A stretch of 64,000 nt of DNA, from positions 2,466,001 to 2,530,000 of the forward strand of contig OX246741.1 in the NCBI GenBank assembly GCA_945910005.1, read 5' to 3'. Of the stretch, positions 1 to 12,152 are shown in pieces (within the stretch, counting starts at the first letter, position 1; every line of letters starts with the position of its first letter). Both the position numbers and the translations under genes were made by a program. The stretch is from Isoperla grammatica. Taxonomy: Eukaryota; Arthropoda; Insecta; Plecoptera; Perlodidae. The notes beneath the pieces were generated by a model, which made no database searches, was not told the origin of the DNA, and saw only the letters and a program-made list of their open reading frames with translations.

Positions 1-233
1 TTGCAAAAGGTATAACTGTATTACCCCATAACAATAAAACAGAAAGTTCCAAGTTTGGTAAGTTTCCATTCTAGCCGTACTTAATAACTTTTTACTAGAA
101 ATTTGCATGCAAAATTAATAACAATCCCACAATTTGTTAACATGATGTAATTTGTATACACACTTATCTGTTTGTTTGGTTTTTAGTTATTCCCACTTAC
201 CCTTAAAAGTGCTTCAGAATGTAAAAAACTAAA
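1..233. other. AT-rich non-coding stretch
   Basis: AT-rich sequence with no open frame, splice-bounded exon or repeat that I recognise. Confidence 0.5.
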
Positions 234-378
234 GTTGGAATTCATAGTCGGCCCCTACACCTAGGGGCACCCATTGTTGCTATGGATTTGTTTTGTTTAT
301 GGGAAATAACATGGAAACAGCTGTTACCTTGGTAACAATGGGCGCCCCTACGTGTAGGGGCCGACTATGAATTACAAC
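234..378. mobile_element. Small foldback/MITE-like element
   Basis: A 145-bp inverted repeat. The left arm (from gttggaattcatagtcgg, 234) returns as the reverse complement ending at 378. The arms are about 47 bp each and differ at only a few positions, including one near the outer end and single bases near 261 and 269, before diverging into a central stretch of about 50 bp. There is no coding capacity. The structure is typical of a non-autonomous DNA transposon that folds into one stem-loop. I could not fix a target-site duplication, so the superfamily is open. Confidence 0.7.
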
Positions 379-2538
379 CTAAGTATCATAAACTTGTATA
401 TTTGTCCCCCTACTGTTTAAGTACCCAGTAATCCAAACCATTATTATTGATTAACGCTTTTTAAGAATGTGCACAATAATAAACATTTACATCCATCAGC
501 TGCTGGAGAAATAATCGTCAAGTTGGTATTTTTAGAGGAACTCTCAATAAGTACAGCTTGGTCAAGTCGAAACTAGGTACATAACGATCAACAAATAATT
601 GTCTGTATTTTTGTGTCGTATTAAGGTGTAGGCCCTCATTAATACACAATACATTAATTACTGATTGTGTTTGTGTTGCATGTATTTTGCCCAGTGCCGC
701 GTTGGTCTCGAGAGAGGGAGAGAGGGTCTGTTCATAAGTAGTGCAATACTTCTATCAATAAGGTAATGCCAACCTAAAGATGGTTTAATGGGCCATCTTG
801 GTTTGGCATTATGCTCTAGAATCTATCCGCTAGCGGATAATAACCCATATTTATAGACATATGCGACAATATTTACGGTTCGCTTTTATCACTTCTGAGT
901 GAAAACTTTAAGAACTTGATAACTATCAGACAGAAAAAAATTAAAAAGCTTTTCCCTATGAAAAATGTATATGTTAATTCTGCATCATATATTGATCACA
1001 CTTGTTTGATACCAAGGTTCATAAAAGCAATATCTATTGACTGTAAAGTCTTAGAGCGTTCATTCACCAGAAATAGGGGATATTTAATGGCACAACTTTT
1101 CTTTAATATTAGCGGGTAGCCTTTAAAACAAATGGACATTTACAGATAAATTATAACGCAACGAAGTATATTATTTCTAGATTTCAATTTAATATAGTTA
1201 GGGAAACATTCCAACAAAAACGGTACAGTGCTCTGGTTAATACTAACTTCATGAACTTTAACACCACCAAAGTCCATCCAAAGTGAAAAATACTGTTTCT
1301 TTCAGCACAATCCCCCCATTTTGCTCTTTTTGACTGTAATAAAACCAAGATGTTAGCGGTTTGCTCTGCCGGTCACTAACAAAGGAATTGCTACCATGTG
1401 TAGGTCCTCGGTTTCGTTTTCAAAAATAATAGTCGAAAAATAACATGAATCCGAAACGTGACCCGTGGGTGACCATAACTGTGTGAATTAAGTACTACGG
1501 GTGTTACTTTGGTGTGAGAATAAGAAGCGTGTGTGGCCATAGTCTTGTGGGTTAACTTGGCCTCGGTGTCGTTGCGAACTGTATTTATATCGGTCCGCAC
1601 ACTCTGGGCTTTGCACTTTTGTGGGGTGGCCATATTAAATTCTTTACTTATGAGCAGAGGGGTTTTCGTAACTGATTTTAGGTGGGGCACGTTTTCAACG
1701 CAGCATACATTTATTAAGATTATCCAATTTTGTAAAGGTCACGAAATAAGTACATATCTAGTATACACTATTCCGAATCTAAGGCTGGGAGAGAATGAAA
1801 TCATGATAGCTATGTATGTCGTACTAGGCGACTAAAATGGCAAAAGCTATACATAATCATCCTGTCAAGTACACTATTAAACAAATACATATAATACATG
1901 CAACAATATTTCGATGACAAGACCTTTTCTTTTTCCAAATACAAATTTTAAATACATCTTCTTATGTATAATATAATGCATTTTCTAATTCACTTGACGA
2001 GAGTTTTTTTTTTATAGAAATTCCTACTGCATGATGTGTGTACCTCCTATCCCAAACACGATTTAAATATGTAAACAAAATGTGATATCCAGATAGGACA
2101 CACAATCAATATCAAAACGATCAACAGCCATTTTAATCAATCAATCAATTTCGAAAGTAAAACGCGGCAAATCAGACTGATGTTCACTGACACTGCACCC
2201 CAATATAGACCGAAAAGTAGGCCTGTGTAAAGAGGAATTATGTAATGATTCAATGAATACAAATAAATACATAATTTGTCACGAATGAAAGTAAGTCAAT
2301 GAAAATATAATCGAAGAGGTCACTAACCAGAGATGTACCTAACGATCTGTTTTCCTCATCGAGTTCATTGGCAACAATGTTCTTTGTGTCTCTTCCAGAC
2401 GCTTGAATGTTGCCCTCTTATAATGGGCCTATTAATCTTCCTATTTACTCGCACAATAGACTTTCGTTTCTACGAGCGCAAAGAAAGAGTTGTCAGCGCC
2501 GGTTCCCTCTTGTAGCCTTGTTTTTGTAAACAAATGTA
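379..2538. other. Non-coding stretch, no gene recognised
   Basis: AT-rich DNA with only short open frames (the longest about 100 codons near 1533-1835), which overlap on both strands and resemble nothing I know. A short GA-rich run lies near 710-726. It could be intronic or intergenic. Confidence 0.5.
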
Positions 2539-3347
2539 TGTTTCCTGCTTACGCCTTGCTGGCTTGAGGGGGTGTGTTTGCTGACTGGGGTAAACTCAAG
2601 CACAAGCAGGGGTGTCCAATGCTTCCTGCTTACGCCTTGCTGGCTTGAGGGGGTGTGTTTGCTGACTGGGGTAAACTCAAGCACAAGCAGGGGTGTCCAA
2701 TGCTTCCTGCTTACGCCTTGCTGGCTGAGGGGGTGTGTTTGCTGACTGGGGTAAACTCAAGCACAAGCAGGGGTGTCCAATGCTTCCTGCTTACGCGTTG
2801 CTGGCTTGAGGGGGTGTGTTTGCTGACTGGGGTAAACTCAAGCACAAGCAGGGGTGTCCAATGCTTCCTGCTTACGCCTTGCTGGCTTGAGGGGGTGTGT
2901 TTGCTGACTGGGGTAAACTCAAGCACAAGCAGGGGTGTCCAATGCTTCCTGCTTACGCCTTGCTGGCTTGAGGGGGTGTGTTTGCTGACTGGGGTAAACT
3001 CAAGCACAAGCAGGGGTGTCCAATGCTTCCTGCTTACGCCTTGCTGGCTTGAGGGGGTGTGTTTGCTGACTGGGGTAAACTCAAGCACAAGCAGGGGTGT
3101 CCAATGCTTCCTGCTTACGCCTTGCTGGCTTGAGGGGGTGTGTTTGCTGACTGGGGTAAACTCAAGCACAAGCAGGGGTATCCAATGCTTCCTGCTTACG
3201 CCTTGCTGGCTTGAGGGGGTGTGTTTGCTGACTGGGGTAAACTCAAGCACAAGCAGGGGTGTCCAATGCTTCCTGCTTACGCCTTGCTGGCTTGAGGGGG
3301 TGTGTTTGCTGACTGGGGTAAACTCAAGCACAAGCAGGGGTATCCAA
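2539..3347. repeat. 81-bp minisatellite, 10 copies
   Basis: Ten head-to-tail units start at 2539, 2620, 2701, 2781, 2862, 2943, 3024, 3105, 3186 and 3267. All are 81 bp except the third, which is 80 bp through loss of one T (ctggctgagg for ctggcttgagg). Units are nearly identical; variants include gcgttg for gccttg in unit 4 and gtatcc for gtgtcc in units 8 and 10. Because 81 is divisible by three, long frames stay open on both strands (about 249 codons plus, 219 codons minus). They are by-products of the periodicity, not evidence of a protein. The first unit begins tgtttcctgc rather than tgcttcctgc, marking the left edge. Confidence 0.95.
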
Positions 3348-3693
3348 TATCTGATGTGTTCGTCGTACAATATGAGGTCTAATGGTTGGAGTGTAGCAAA
3401 GTAATATCTATCTGTTTCTAAAACGATTTAATACTCCAATTTGTGTTCCATTTTGGACCAATATTGAACGCGTATTGCTCTGTAGGTCTACTGTAGGTCA
3501 AGGACACAAGTTCAAGGTCAGTCACCTCTAGTGTTCTCTCTACCAATATAGCATTCCTATCTGAAATATCTCAACTGGCCAGGAATTATATCAATAGCTA
3601 AGCCTTTCAATAATATTTTGATATGCATCTGTTTTTCTTTCATATTGTGGAATCGCCGTCACTTGGGAGGAAGAGTAGACACATCAATCTCTT
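3348..3693. other. Non-coding spacer
   Basis: AT-rich single-copy-looking DNA between the minisatellite and the next tandem duplication. I see no gene. Confidence 0.5.
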
Positions 3694-3905
3694 ACAGTAA
3701 ACTGTTGCTATAAGGCCAGGCGTGTCCCCGCCGTGGTTTGTCTCCCCCTGTGTTTATTGGGTGCAAGGTTAACATAGCAAGGGAAGGTCCTCGCCATATC
3801 ATACAGTAAACTGTTGCTATAAGGCCAGGCGTGTCCCCGCTGTGGTTTGTCCCCCCCTGTGTTTATTGGGTGCAAGGTTAACATAGCAAGGGAAGGTCCT
3901 CGCCG
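3694..3905. repeat. Tandem duplication, 109-bp period
   Basis: Two direct copies start with acagtaaactgttgctataa at 3694 and 3803 and run to the ggaaggtcctcgcc end of each unit. They differ by a few substitutions (ccgccgtgg versus ccgctgtgg, ctcccc versus cccccc). The block lies just outside the large palindrome and is not mirrored on its right side, so it is probably not part of that element. Confidence 0.85.
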
Positions 3906-3979
3906 TTTTTGCCTCCACAATGTCGCGAGGCCGCATAAGAAATGCCTGCGAGATCGCTGCCCCGCCCAAAATGGGGACG

Positions 3980-4316
3980 CGGAATAACGCCCACAAGGAA
4001 TAAGGCCCACATGGAACAAGGCCCACATGGAATAACGCCCACATGGAACAAGGCCCACATTTTACGAACCCGAAGCTTCCCGAGCGATGCTGCGTTGCCA
4101 AATGTTTAATATTGGTTTTGATAGTCGTTACTCACACCTAATTTGCATACCTGATTTGCATAATCAAGGTCAACGGCAATGCAACCTTCGGGATCGTAAA
4201 ATGTGGGCCTTGTTCCATGTGGGCGTTATTCCATGTGGGCCTTGTTCCATGTGGGCGTTATTCCATGTGGGCCTTGTTCCATGTGGGCCTTGTTCCATGT
4301 GGGCGTTATTCCGGTA
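3980..4316. repeat. Left terminal cluster of 16-bp repeats
   Basis: Two clusters of a 16-bp module (cccacatggaacaagg alternating with cccacatggaataacg) lie at about 3980-4062 in one orientation and 4201-4316 in the opposite one, with about 140 bp between them. The block is therefore a small inverted repeat at the tip of the large one. Short subterminal repeats of this kind are typical of Foldback-like elements. It pairs with 9593-9929. Confidence 0.85.
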
Positions 4317-4557
4317 GCTTGCATGGCCGCCTGGCGCGCGCTCGTAGACAGTTTCCTAAGTCTCGAATAGAGTGCGTTACTCGCGCCAACACGGGCGAAT
4401 CTGGCGGCCGTTAAGTTACTTACCCGTTTGAAGCCAATGGCGGTACGCGCGAAGAGAATGGCTATCTTAACGGCTTACCTACGAATAATAGTAATAATAA
4501 TAATAACAACAATTATTATTATTATGAAGAAACCCGACAAATGTTGGATAAGGGTGT

Positions 4558-4576
4558 TTGATATATATATATATAT
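4558..4576. repeat. (TA)n microsatellite in left arm
   Basis: A short TA run inside sequence present only in the left arm; the matching right-arm position lacks it. It lies beside a (TAA/TTA)n stretch at about 4487-4524. Confidence 0.8.
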
Positions 4577-5342
4577 GAAGAATGAATATACTTCAAGGAA
4601 TTCTCCATCCTGCCGGTGGTGTTGGTGGTTGTCCAGCCATACGAAGAGCGAATGCTAAGATGGGTTCAACAAAGTGGCCACGACATCTTAAGTTTGTTTA
4701 GATGTTTGTTGAATAATGTATTCATTTCATATAATAGATAGGCGCTAATTGTGCGTTGTTTTAAGGTTTCAAGTGGATTAAGTAAGGTAAGCGCATAGAA
4801 ATACTCGACATTTATGTCCGTACTACATGATCGCACCAGGTATGACCGAGTTTGTATGTGTTACAACAAAAAATGTATAATAATAACTAGGAAAACGCCA
4901 CATGAGAACCGCGTTATCAGATGAGCGAATAATATTTTTGACAGGATTGCGGCGTGAGTTAAAAACTTACAACTTATGTGAAGTGTGTTCGGATATGTTG
5001 TAAATATTTTCATGACATATTATTTAAATCCGTCAAGAAGATATTATAAAAAAAAAAACTTAATATAAAACCATTAATGGTTTTTCGTGAAACAGTCGTC
5101 TACTAATTAGGCTGCACATCATAAACTCTTTTACATATCTGTGTATACAATATTGAGTTAGATAATGGTTATATGTAGAGAGTATTTTATTATTTTATAG
5201 AGAAACGCATGTTAACCATAATAAAAGAGTTTTAAATGTTGTAAATAAGTAGTTTCTTGCAATGTACACGAAAAACATCAAACATATCACACAATTAATG
5301 CCATTCTATGAAAGTTCAATCCAAAGGCACCATTAACAGAGG

Positions 5343-5440
5343 CAGTGGCGTAACTACCGCCCGGCACAACCGGGCAAAGCCCGGAAACCCCCACTTCGGG
5401 GGGGGGCCCTCAGGGGCCTTGGAGATTTTCCCTGAGTTAT
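5343..5440. repeat. GC-rich hAT-like terminal sequence, left arm
   Basis: The sequence cagtggcgtaactaccgccc, followed by a GC-rich hairpin-prone stretch, stands out from its AT-rich surroundings. Its mirror image is at about 8560-8648. The CAGTGGCGTA start resembles the terminal repeats of many hAT transposons. I see no 8-bp direct target duplication at the two sites, because the flanks simply continue the palindrome. The hAT assignment is tentative. Confidence 0.4.
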
Positions 5441-6239
5441 TAATCTAACTCAAAATTTTATATTTCCTCTAATTTCGCAAAATAGTTGTGACACAATATT
5501 AAGATGGAAACTGTTCAATATTCATTTATTTATTCGTTATTGACAACAGGTCACAAGACCCACAAGTGCAATATAATAAAGTTGTATACAAGGACAAGTA
5601 CAATTACAAACAAATACAAAGACAAGTGCTGGCAATTAAGGAAATAAAATACAGACGTACACTTCATAATATTCACACAGGCGTTCATGTGTATGTCGAT
5701 AACAGTTAAAAATAAGTTTTAGTGAAGGATGAAAGAGAAAGAATTACAAAGGAACAGTACTTTTAGCGGTGTTTAGATAAAGCCGATTTGAATGCGTCCA
5801 GTTTCACTGGCATTAGCAAAAGGGTGTGGAGAGGGGGGGGGGGGGTGTAATGTGCTTATTTATTTATTTTACAGCAATCCTTTTCAGTTGTGAAACTGAT
5901 TTACAAAAATTACAATGTTCTTTACTGACTGCCTACTTAGCCGGTACGCTCTTAGGTGACGCCGTGGTGGTTTCTTTTGTTACTTCCGTCTCGATTAGCC
6001 CTATCGAAAAATATGAGACGTTAAGGCCAATTTATCAATCAATCTATTGTTACTGCACTTATTCGAACTTTACACGAACGACCACACACTCAATTCTGAT
6101 ATAAAAATTGGCTCATTCTGTCACTTTTCCCAATATGCGTACTACCCCGATACTTTATGCTGTTGCCTATGGGTGGACAGGGTAGGGATGCCGGGGGTAG
6201 ATAAGACACAAGGTAGTATAAGAATAGCGAAGAATTGTT

Positions 6240-6960
6240 TGAAATATTATTACTCAATGCTTAAGGGAGTAATAATACTGAATGAAAGCTGTGAAATAAA
6301 ATTAATCTACCTGCTAACAAGGAAATTACAAACCAACAATTTCAACAAGGTACATCTTGATGATGTCAGACTAGTTATACATTCTACATTTAAATACTCA
6401 TTGCTAAGGGAGTATAATAATATTGAATAATTGACCTGAAATACTATTACTCTATGTGCTAACGAGGAAATCGTGTACCATGTCTTTTCAAAAGGGTCTA
6501 TCGGGATGATGTAAGACTAGTTAATTTCTACATTAAACCCCATTGTTAAGGGAGCAATAATATAGAATGAAAAGCCTGAAATACTATTACTCTACCTGCT
6601 AACTATAAAGAAATACACCGTGTCATTGCGACTAGGGTCATCGTGATGATGTAGGTGTAGTTACTTAAACGTAATAACGTAGTTGTTTAAGAAGTAATAA
6701 TATTGAATGAGGGACATGAAATAAGCTATTACTTTACCTGCTAACGAGGAAGATACGATGACATAGCAACTAGGTTCATCGTAATGATGTAAGTTAGTTA
6801 CTTAAAACATCTAAAAACTCGGAGTAATTATATTGAATGAAGAAGGTAGAGTAATAGTATATTACTCTAGAGTAATATACTATTACTCTACCTGCTATCA
6901 AGGAAATTATATACGATGCCTAAATAACAAGGTTTGTTTTTTAACTACCTTAAGGGTCAA
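6240..6960. repeat. Degenerate ~145-bp tandem repeats, left of centre
   Basis: A motif around tattactctacctgctaac recurs near 6311, 6452, 6593, 6736 and 6889, spaced about 141-153 bp. Each unit also carries a ttaagggagtaataatattga-like segment and a gatgatgta segment. Similar units occur in reverse between about 7150 and 7750, so the loop region of the palindrome is built from diverged copies of one unit. Confidence 0.75.
6845..6892. repeat. Perfect 48-bp palindrome
   Basis: Two 24-base halves are exact reverse complements, meeting at tctaga near 6868. It is made from the ggtagagtaatagta motif of the surrounding repeat array and lies within about 100 bp of the geometric centre of the large palindrome (about 6955). 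Confidence 0.9.
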
Positions 6961-7047
6961 GGCAAAATGTGTATTTACTATGTATGTGTATGTGTACTAT
7001 AGGTACTATTACTATGTATGTGTATATTCTGTATGCATTTTGTGTTG

Positions 7048-7081
7048 GAAATAAACTTACTTACTTACTTACTTACTTACT
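7048..7081. repeat. (ACTT)n microsatellite
   Basis: About eight tandem acttactt-type tetramers near the centre of the large palindrome, not mirrored on the other side. Confidence 0.9.
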
Positions 7082-8559
7082 AACTAGGTTCATCGCAATG
7101 ATGTGATTTATTTACTTACAACATTAAAAAACACATTGTTAAGGGAGTAATAATATTGAAGGATGTACCTGATATACTATTACTCTACCAGCTAAAGAGG
7201 AAATTTCATGATATGTGATTTCTCGTTAGCAGGTAAAGTAATAGTATTTCAGATCACTTATTCATTAAATATACTTACGCCCTTAGCAATGAGTAATAAA
7301 TGTAGAAAGTAACGCTAACATAATCACGTCAAACATTGTTGTTGATATTTTTAAACGGTATATCATTTCCTTGATAGCAGATACAGTAATAGTGTTTCAG
7401 GTCCCTCATTCATTCAATATCAATATTATTACTCCCTTAACATCGAGCTTTTAAATGATTTAAGTAACTAAGTTACATCACTACGATGAACCTATAGTTG
7501 CTATGTCATCGTATATTACTTCCTCGTTAGCAGATAGAGTAATAGTATTTCAGGTCAATTATTCAATGTTATTATACTCCCTTAGCAATGAGTATTTAAA
7601 TGTAGAATCTAACTAGTCTGACATCATCAAGATGTACCTTGTTGAAATTGTTGGTTTGTAATTTCCTTGTTAGCAGGTAGATTAATTTTATTTCACAGCT
7701 TTCATTCAGTATTATTACTCCCTTAAGCATTGAGTAATAATATTTCAAACAATTCTTCGCTATTCTTATACTACCTTGTGTCTTATCTACCCCCGGCATC
7801 CCTACCCTGTCCATCCATAGGCAATAGCATAAAGTATCGGGGTAGTACGCATATTGGGAAAAGTGACAGAATGAGCCAATTTTTATATCAGAATTGAGTG
7901 TGTGGTCGTTCGTGTAAAGTTCGAATAAGTGCAGTAACAATAGATTGATTGATAAATTGGCCTTAACGTCTCATATTTTTCGATAGGGCTAATCGAGACG
8001 GAAGTAACAAAAGAAACCACCACGGCGTCACCTAAGAGCGTACCGGCTAAGTAGGCAGTCAGTAAGGAACATTGTAATTTTTGTAAATCAGTTTCACAAC
8101 TGAAAAGGATTGCTGTAAAATAAATAAATAAGCACATTACAACCCCCCCCCCCCCCCTCTCCACACCCTTTTGCTAATGCCAGTGAAACTGGACGCATTC
8201 AAATCGGCTATATCTAAACACCGCTAAAAGTACTGTTCCTTTGTAATTCTTTCTCTTTCATCCTTCACTAAAACTTATTTTTAACTGTTATCGACATACA
8301 CATGAACGCCTGTGTGAATATTATGAAGTGTACGTCTGTATTTTATTTCCTTTATTGCCAGTACTTGTCTTTGTATTTGTTTGTAATTGTACTTGTCCTT
8401 GTATACAACTTTATTATATTGCACTTGTGGGTCTTGTGACCTGTTGTCAATAACGATAAATAAATGAATATTGAACAGTTTCCATCTTAATATTGTGTCA
8501 CAATTATTTTGCGAAATTAGAGGAAATATAAAATTTTGAGTTAGATTAATAACTCAGGG

Positions 8560-8648
8560 AAAATCTCCGAGGCCCCTGAGGGCCCCCCTCGAAGTGGGGG
8601 TTTCCGGGCTTTGCCCGGGTGTGCCGGGCGGTAGTTACGCCACTGCCT
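8560..8648. repeat. GC-rich hAT-like terminal sequence, right arm
   Basis: Reverse complement of the left-arm block at 5343-5440, ending ggtagttacgccactg. It has some substitutions and length differences in its G/C runs. Confidence 0.4.
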
Positions 8649-9592
8649 CTGTTAGTGGTGCCTTTGGATTGAACTTTCATAGAATGGCATTAATTGTGTG
8701 ATATGTTTGATGTTTTTCGTGTACATTGCAAGAAACTACTTATTTACAACATTTAAAACTCTTTTATTATGGTTAACATGCGTTTCTCTATAAAATAATA
8801 AAATACTCTCTACATATAACCATTATCTAACTCAATATTGTATACACAGATATGTAAAAGAGTTTATGATGTACAGCCTAATTAGTAGACGACTGTTTTC
8901 ACGAAAAACCATTAATGGTTTTATATTAAGTTTTTTTTTTTATAATATCTTCTTGACGGATTTAAATAATATGTCATGAAAATATTTTACAACATATCCG
9001 AACACACTTCACATAAGTTGTAAGTTTTTAACTCACGCCGCAATCCTGTCAAAAATATTATTCGCTCATCTGATAACGCGGTTCTCATGTGGCGTTTTCC
9101 TAGTTATTATTATACATTTTTTGTTGTAACACATACAAACTCGGTCATACCTGGTGCGATCATGTAGTACGGACATAAATGTCGAGTATTTCTATGCGCT
9201 TACCTTACTTAATCCACTTGAAACCTTAAAACAACGCACAATTAGCGCCTATCTATTATATGAAATGAATACATTATTCAACAAACATCTAAACAAAATT
9301 AAGATGTCGTGGCCACTTTGTTGAACCCATCTTAGCATTCGATCGTCGTATGGCTGGACAACCACCAACACCACGGCAGGATGGAGAATTCCTTGAAGTA
9401 TATTCATTCTTCATAATAATAATAATTGTTGTTATTTTTATTATTACTATTATTCGTAGGTAAGCCGTTAAGATAGCCATTCTCTTCGCGCGTCTTAACG
9501 GCCGCCAGATTCGCCCGTGTTGGCGCGAGTAACGCACTCTATCGCAGACTTAGGAAACTGTCTACGAGCGCGAGCCAGGCGGCCATGCAAGC

Positions 9593-10412
<820 letters not shown>

Positions 10413-10529
10413 TTAATTGTTGAGTAAGAGGTTATGTTGTTTCGAGCGGGACTGTAGTTGCAATAGGTTGTTTTCCGTCTATACCTTTTACAGGTTAGTT
10501 AGTGGCATATTTATTTCCCAATTCTGTTT

Positions 10530-10625
10530 GAAAGATAATATTATATAACTATCTATCTGTTGACTTCTCGTACTTCTCTCCTGGTTAGTATATAGCTATC
10601 GAAACACCGCTGCCCTAAAAATGCA
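10530..10625. repeat. Direct repeat beside the gap, copy 1
   Basis: About 96 bp beginning gaaagataatattatataac and ending ccctaaaaatgcat. It recurs nearly unchanged at 10701-10794; the copies differ by a 3-bp length change in the TA-rich start. Confidence 0.9.
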
Positions 10626-10700
10626 TGCCAATAGAACTTGTCGCTGATTATAAATAAATAAATTTGCCGGCTAGTAGTAAAATAATACGAAAGAAGATTG

Positions 10701-10794
10701 GAAAGATAATATATAACTATCTATCTGTTGACTTCTCGTACTTCTCTCCTGGTTAGTATATAGCTATCGAAACACCGCTGCCCTAAAAATGCAT
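10701..10794. repeat. Direct repeat beside the gap, copy 2
   Basis: Second copy of 10530-10625. It runs to within two bases of the N-run, so it may be an assembly duplication of a contig end or a real short tandem duplication. Confidence 0.9.
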
Positions 10795-10795
10795 T

Positions 10796-10995
10796 NNNNN
10801 NNNNNNNNNNNNNNNNNNNNNNNNNNNNNNNNNNNNNNNNNNNNNNNNNNNNNNNNNNNNNNNNNNNNNNNNNNNNNNNNNNNNNNNNNNNNNNNNNNNN
10901 NNNNNNNNNNNNNNNNNNNNNNNNNNNNNNNNNNNNNNNNNNNNNNNNNNNNNNNNNNNNNNNNNNNNNNNNNNNNNNNNNNNNNNNNNNNNNNN
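10796..10995. other. Assembly gap (200 N)
   Basis: Exactly 200 unknown bases; the round number suggests a placeholder rather than a measured size. The right edge is an (AG)n run, a common cause of assembly breaks. Confidence 0.99.

Positions 10996-11033
<38 letters not shown>
10996..11033. repeat. (AG)n microsatellite
   Basis: About 18 AG dinucleotides directly at the right edge of the gap. The true length is unknown because the run may continue into the gap. Confidence 0.95.
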
Positions 11034-11039
<6 letters not shown>

Positions 11040-11040
11040 C

Positions 11041-12055
11041 ACGTGTTTACGACGTTCGATTGGCTTTTTAAATGTGGACGTAAATATCTAAATTTCGAGA
11101 GGTTGAGGGTGAATGGTTCGATTCTTGGCTGGCACAGAACTCAACTGTTTGTTGGATAGAGACCCTTAAATTGAGACTTAAAACAATGCATACAAGACTG
11201 CCCATTGCTTGACACACATATCAGAGGCGAACCTACACTCCTAATAATAAAATCGTGTACAATTAATGTTTTTCAAATATTTTAAAAACCCCGTGTAAAT
11301 TTAAAAAACACGTAGACTTACTAAATTCGAAAGTATCTGTTTTTTCCATTTTACTGCTTACGAATCTATTTTCTGCAAATTTCGGCAACTCTTTGCGGTC
11401 ATTAGTTTTAAGAATGTTTGGAAGACAATTCGAAACTAGAAGTGGCGAAACAAATAAGAAAGATTTCCGTATCACACTGTACATTAACAATGTGAACGTG
11501 GTGAAGTAAAATAAAGCTGGGTAACGTCAGATTCCAGCTCGGGGCGAACTAACCCATCGGCCTCGGGTTTTTAGAGGCGATACAAAATGCTTCATACCAC
11601 AAAAAAATTGCAAAATCTAGATGCAAAGTTGAATAATAAATAAACATACATCACGTTTGTTTTGGGTTTATTGCCAATGTTATCTACTAATTTATTCCAA
11701 GAGGGAACTTTATTATTTCGGAGTGACGTTTTATTGCGTTGAGACGATAAAGCGAAGATGAAATTCGTAAATCAAAAGAAATTGAACTCGGATAGCAAAG
11801 TAGCCAAGTAGCAAGCAAAGTAGCCGCCTCTTTCCCATAAGCCGTAAAATCACTGAGATGCACTAAACTCTCTTGTTTAGCTATAACGTTGCTGGATGAT
11901 TTTTCGTGTGGAACGTTTGGTTCTGGATAGAAACTGTTCGGCTTGCTAGGTTCGTTTTATTGGCTGTGGCACAGACTTTGCTGATAGTCATTCAAGAAGG
12001 GAAGCGACTAACTGTTACTACATTGTTATCATCCACATTTAGTCAGCTGTGTCCT
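11041..12055. other. Non-coding stretch
   Basis: AT-rich DNA with no recognisable exon, RNA gene or repeat. The longest open frames are under 100 codons and low-complexity. Confidence 0.5.
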
Positions 12056-12096
12056 AGATCTGTCTGTGTGTCTGTGTGTCTGTCTGTATGCCTGTT

Positions 12097-12129
<33 letters not shown>

Positions 12130-12152
12130 CTATCTGTCTCTCTGTCTCTCTT
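12056..12152. repeat. (TGTC)n-type microsatellite
   Basis: An imperfect tract of tgtctgtc and related tetramers (tgtg, tatc, tctc) for about 95 bp. Confidence 0.9.

Noticed and set aside
2655..3404. 249-codon plus frame and 219-codon minus frame over the minisatellite
   Set aside because: Both follow from an 81-bp period lacking stops; there are no domains, splice sites or start context, and two opposing frames cannot both be taken as genes.
1..3980. Downstream C-terminal exon of the ZCCHC24-like gene
   Set aside because: I looked on the minus strand for the expected Cys-rich tail and found nothing convincing; it probably lies outside the window.
4087..4317. Met-Trp-Ala-Leu-Phe-His-rich frames in the palindrome arms
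   Set aside because: They are translations of the 16-bp terminal repeats, mirrored at 9592-9822; not protein coding.
5826..6430. Overlapping frames repeated on the minus strand at 7596-8164
   Set aside because: Duplicate frames produced by the inverted repeat; AT-rich, no domain, interrupted differently in the two arms.
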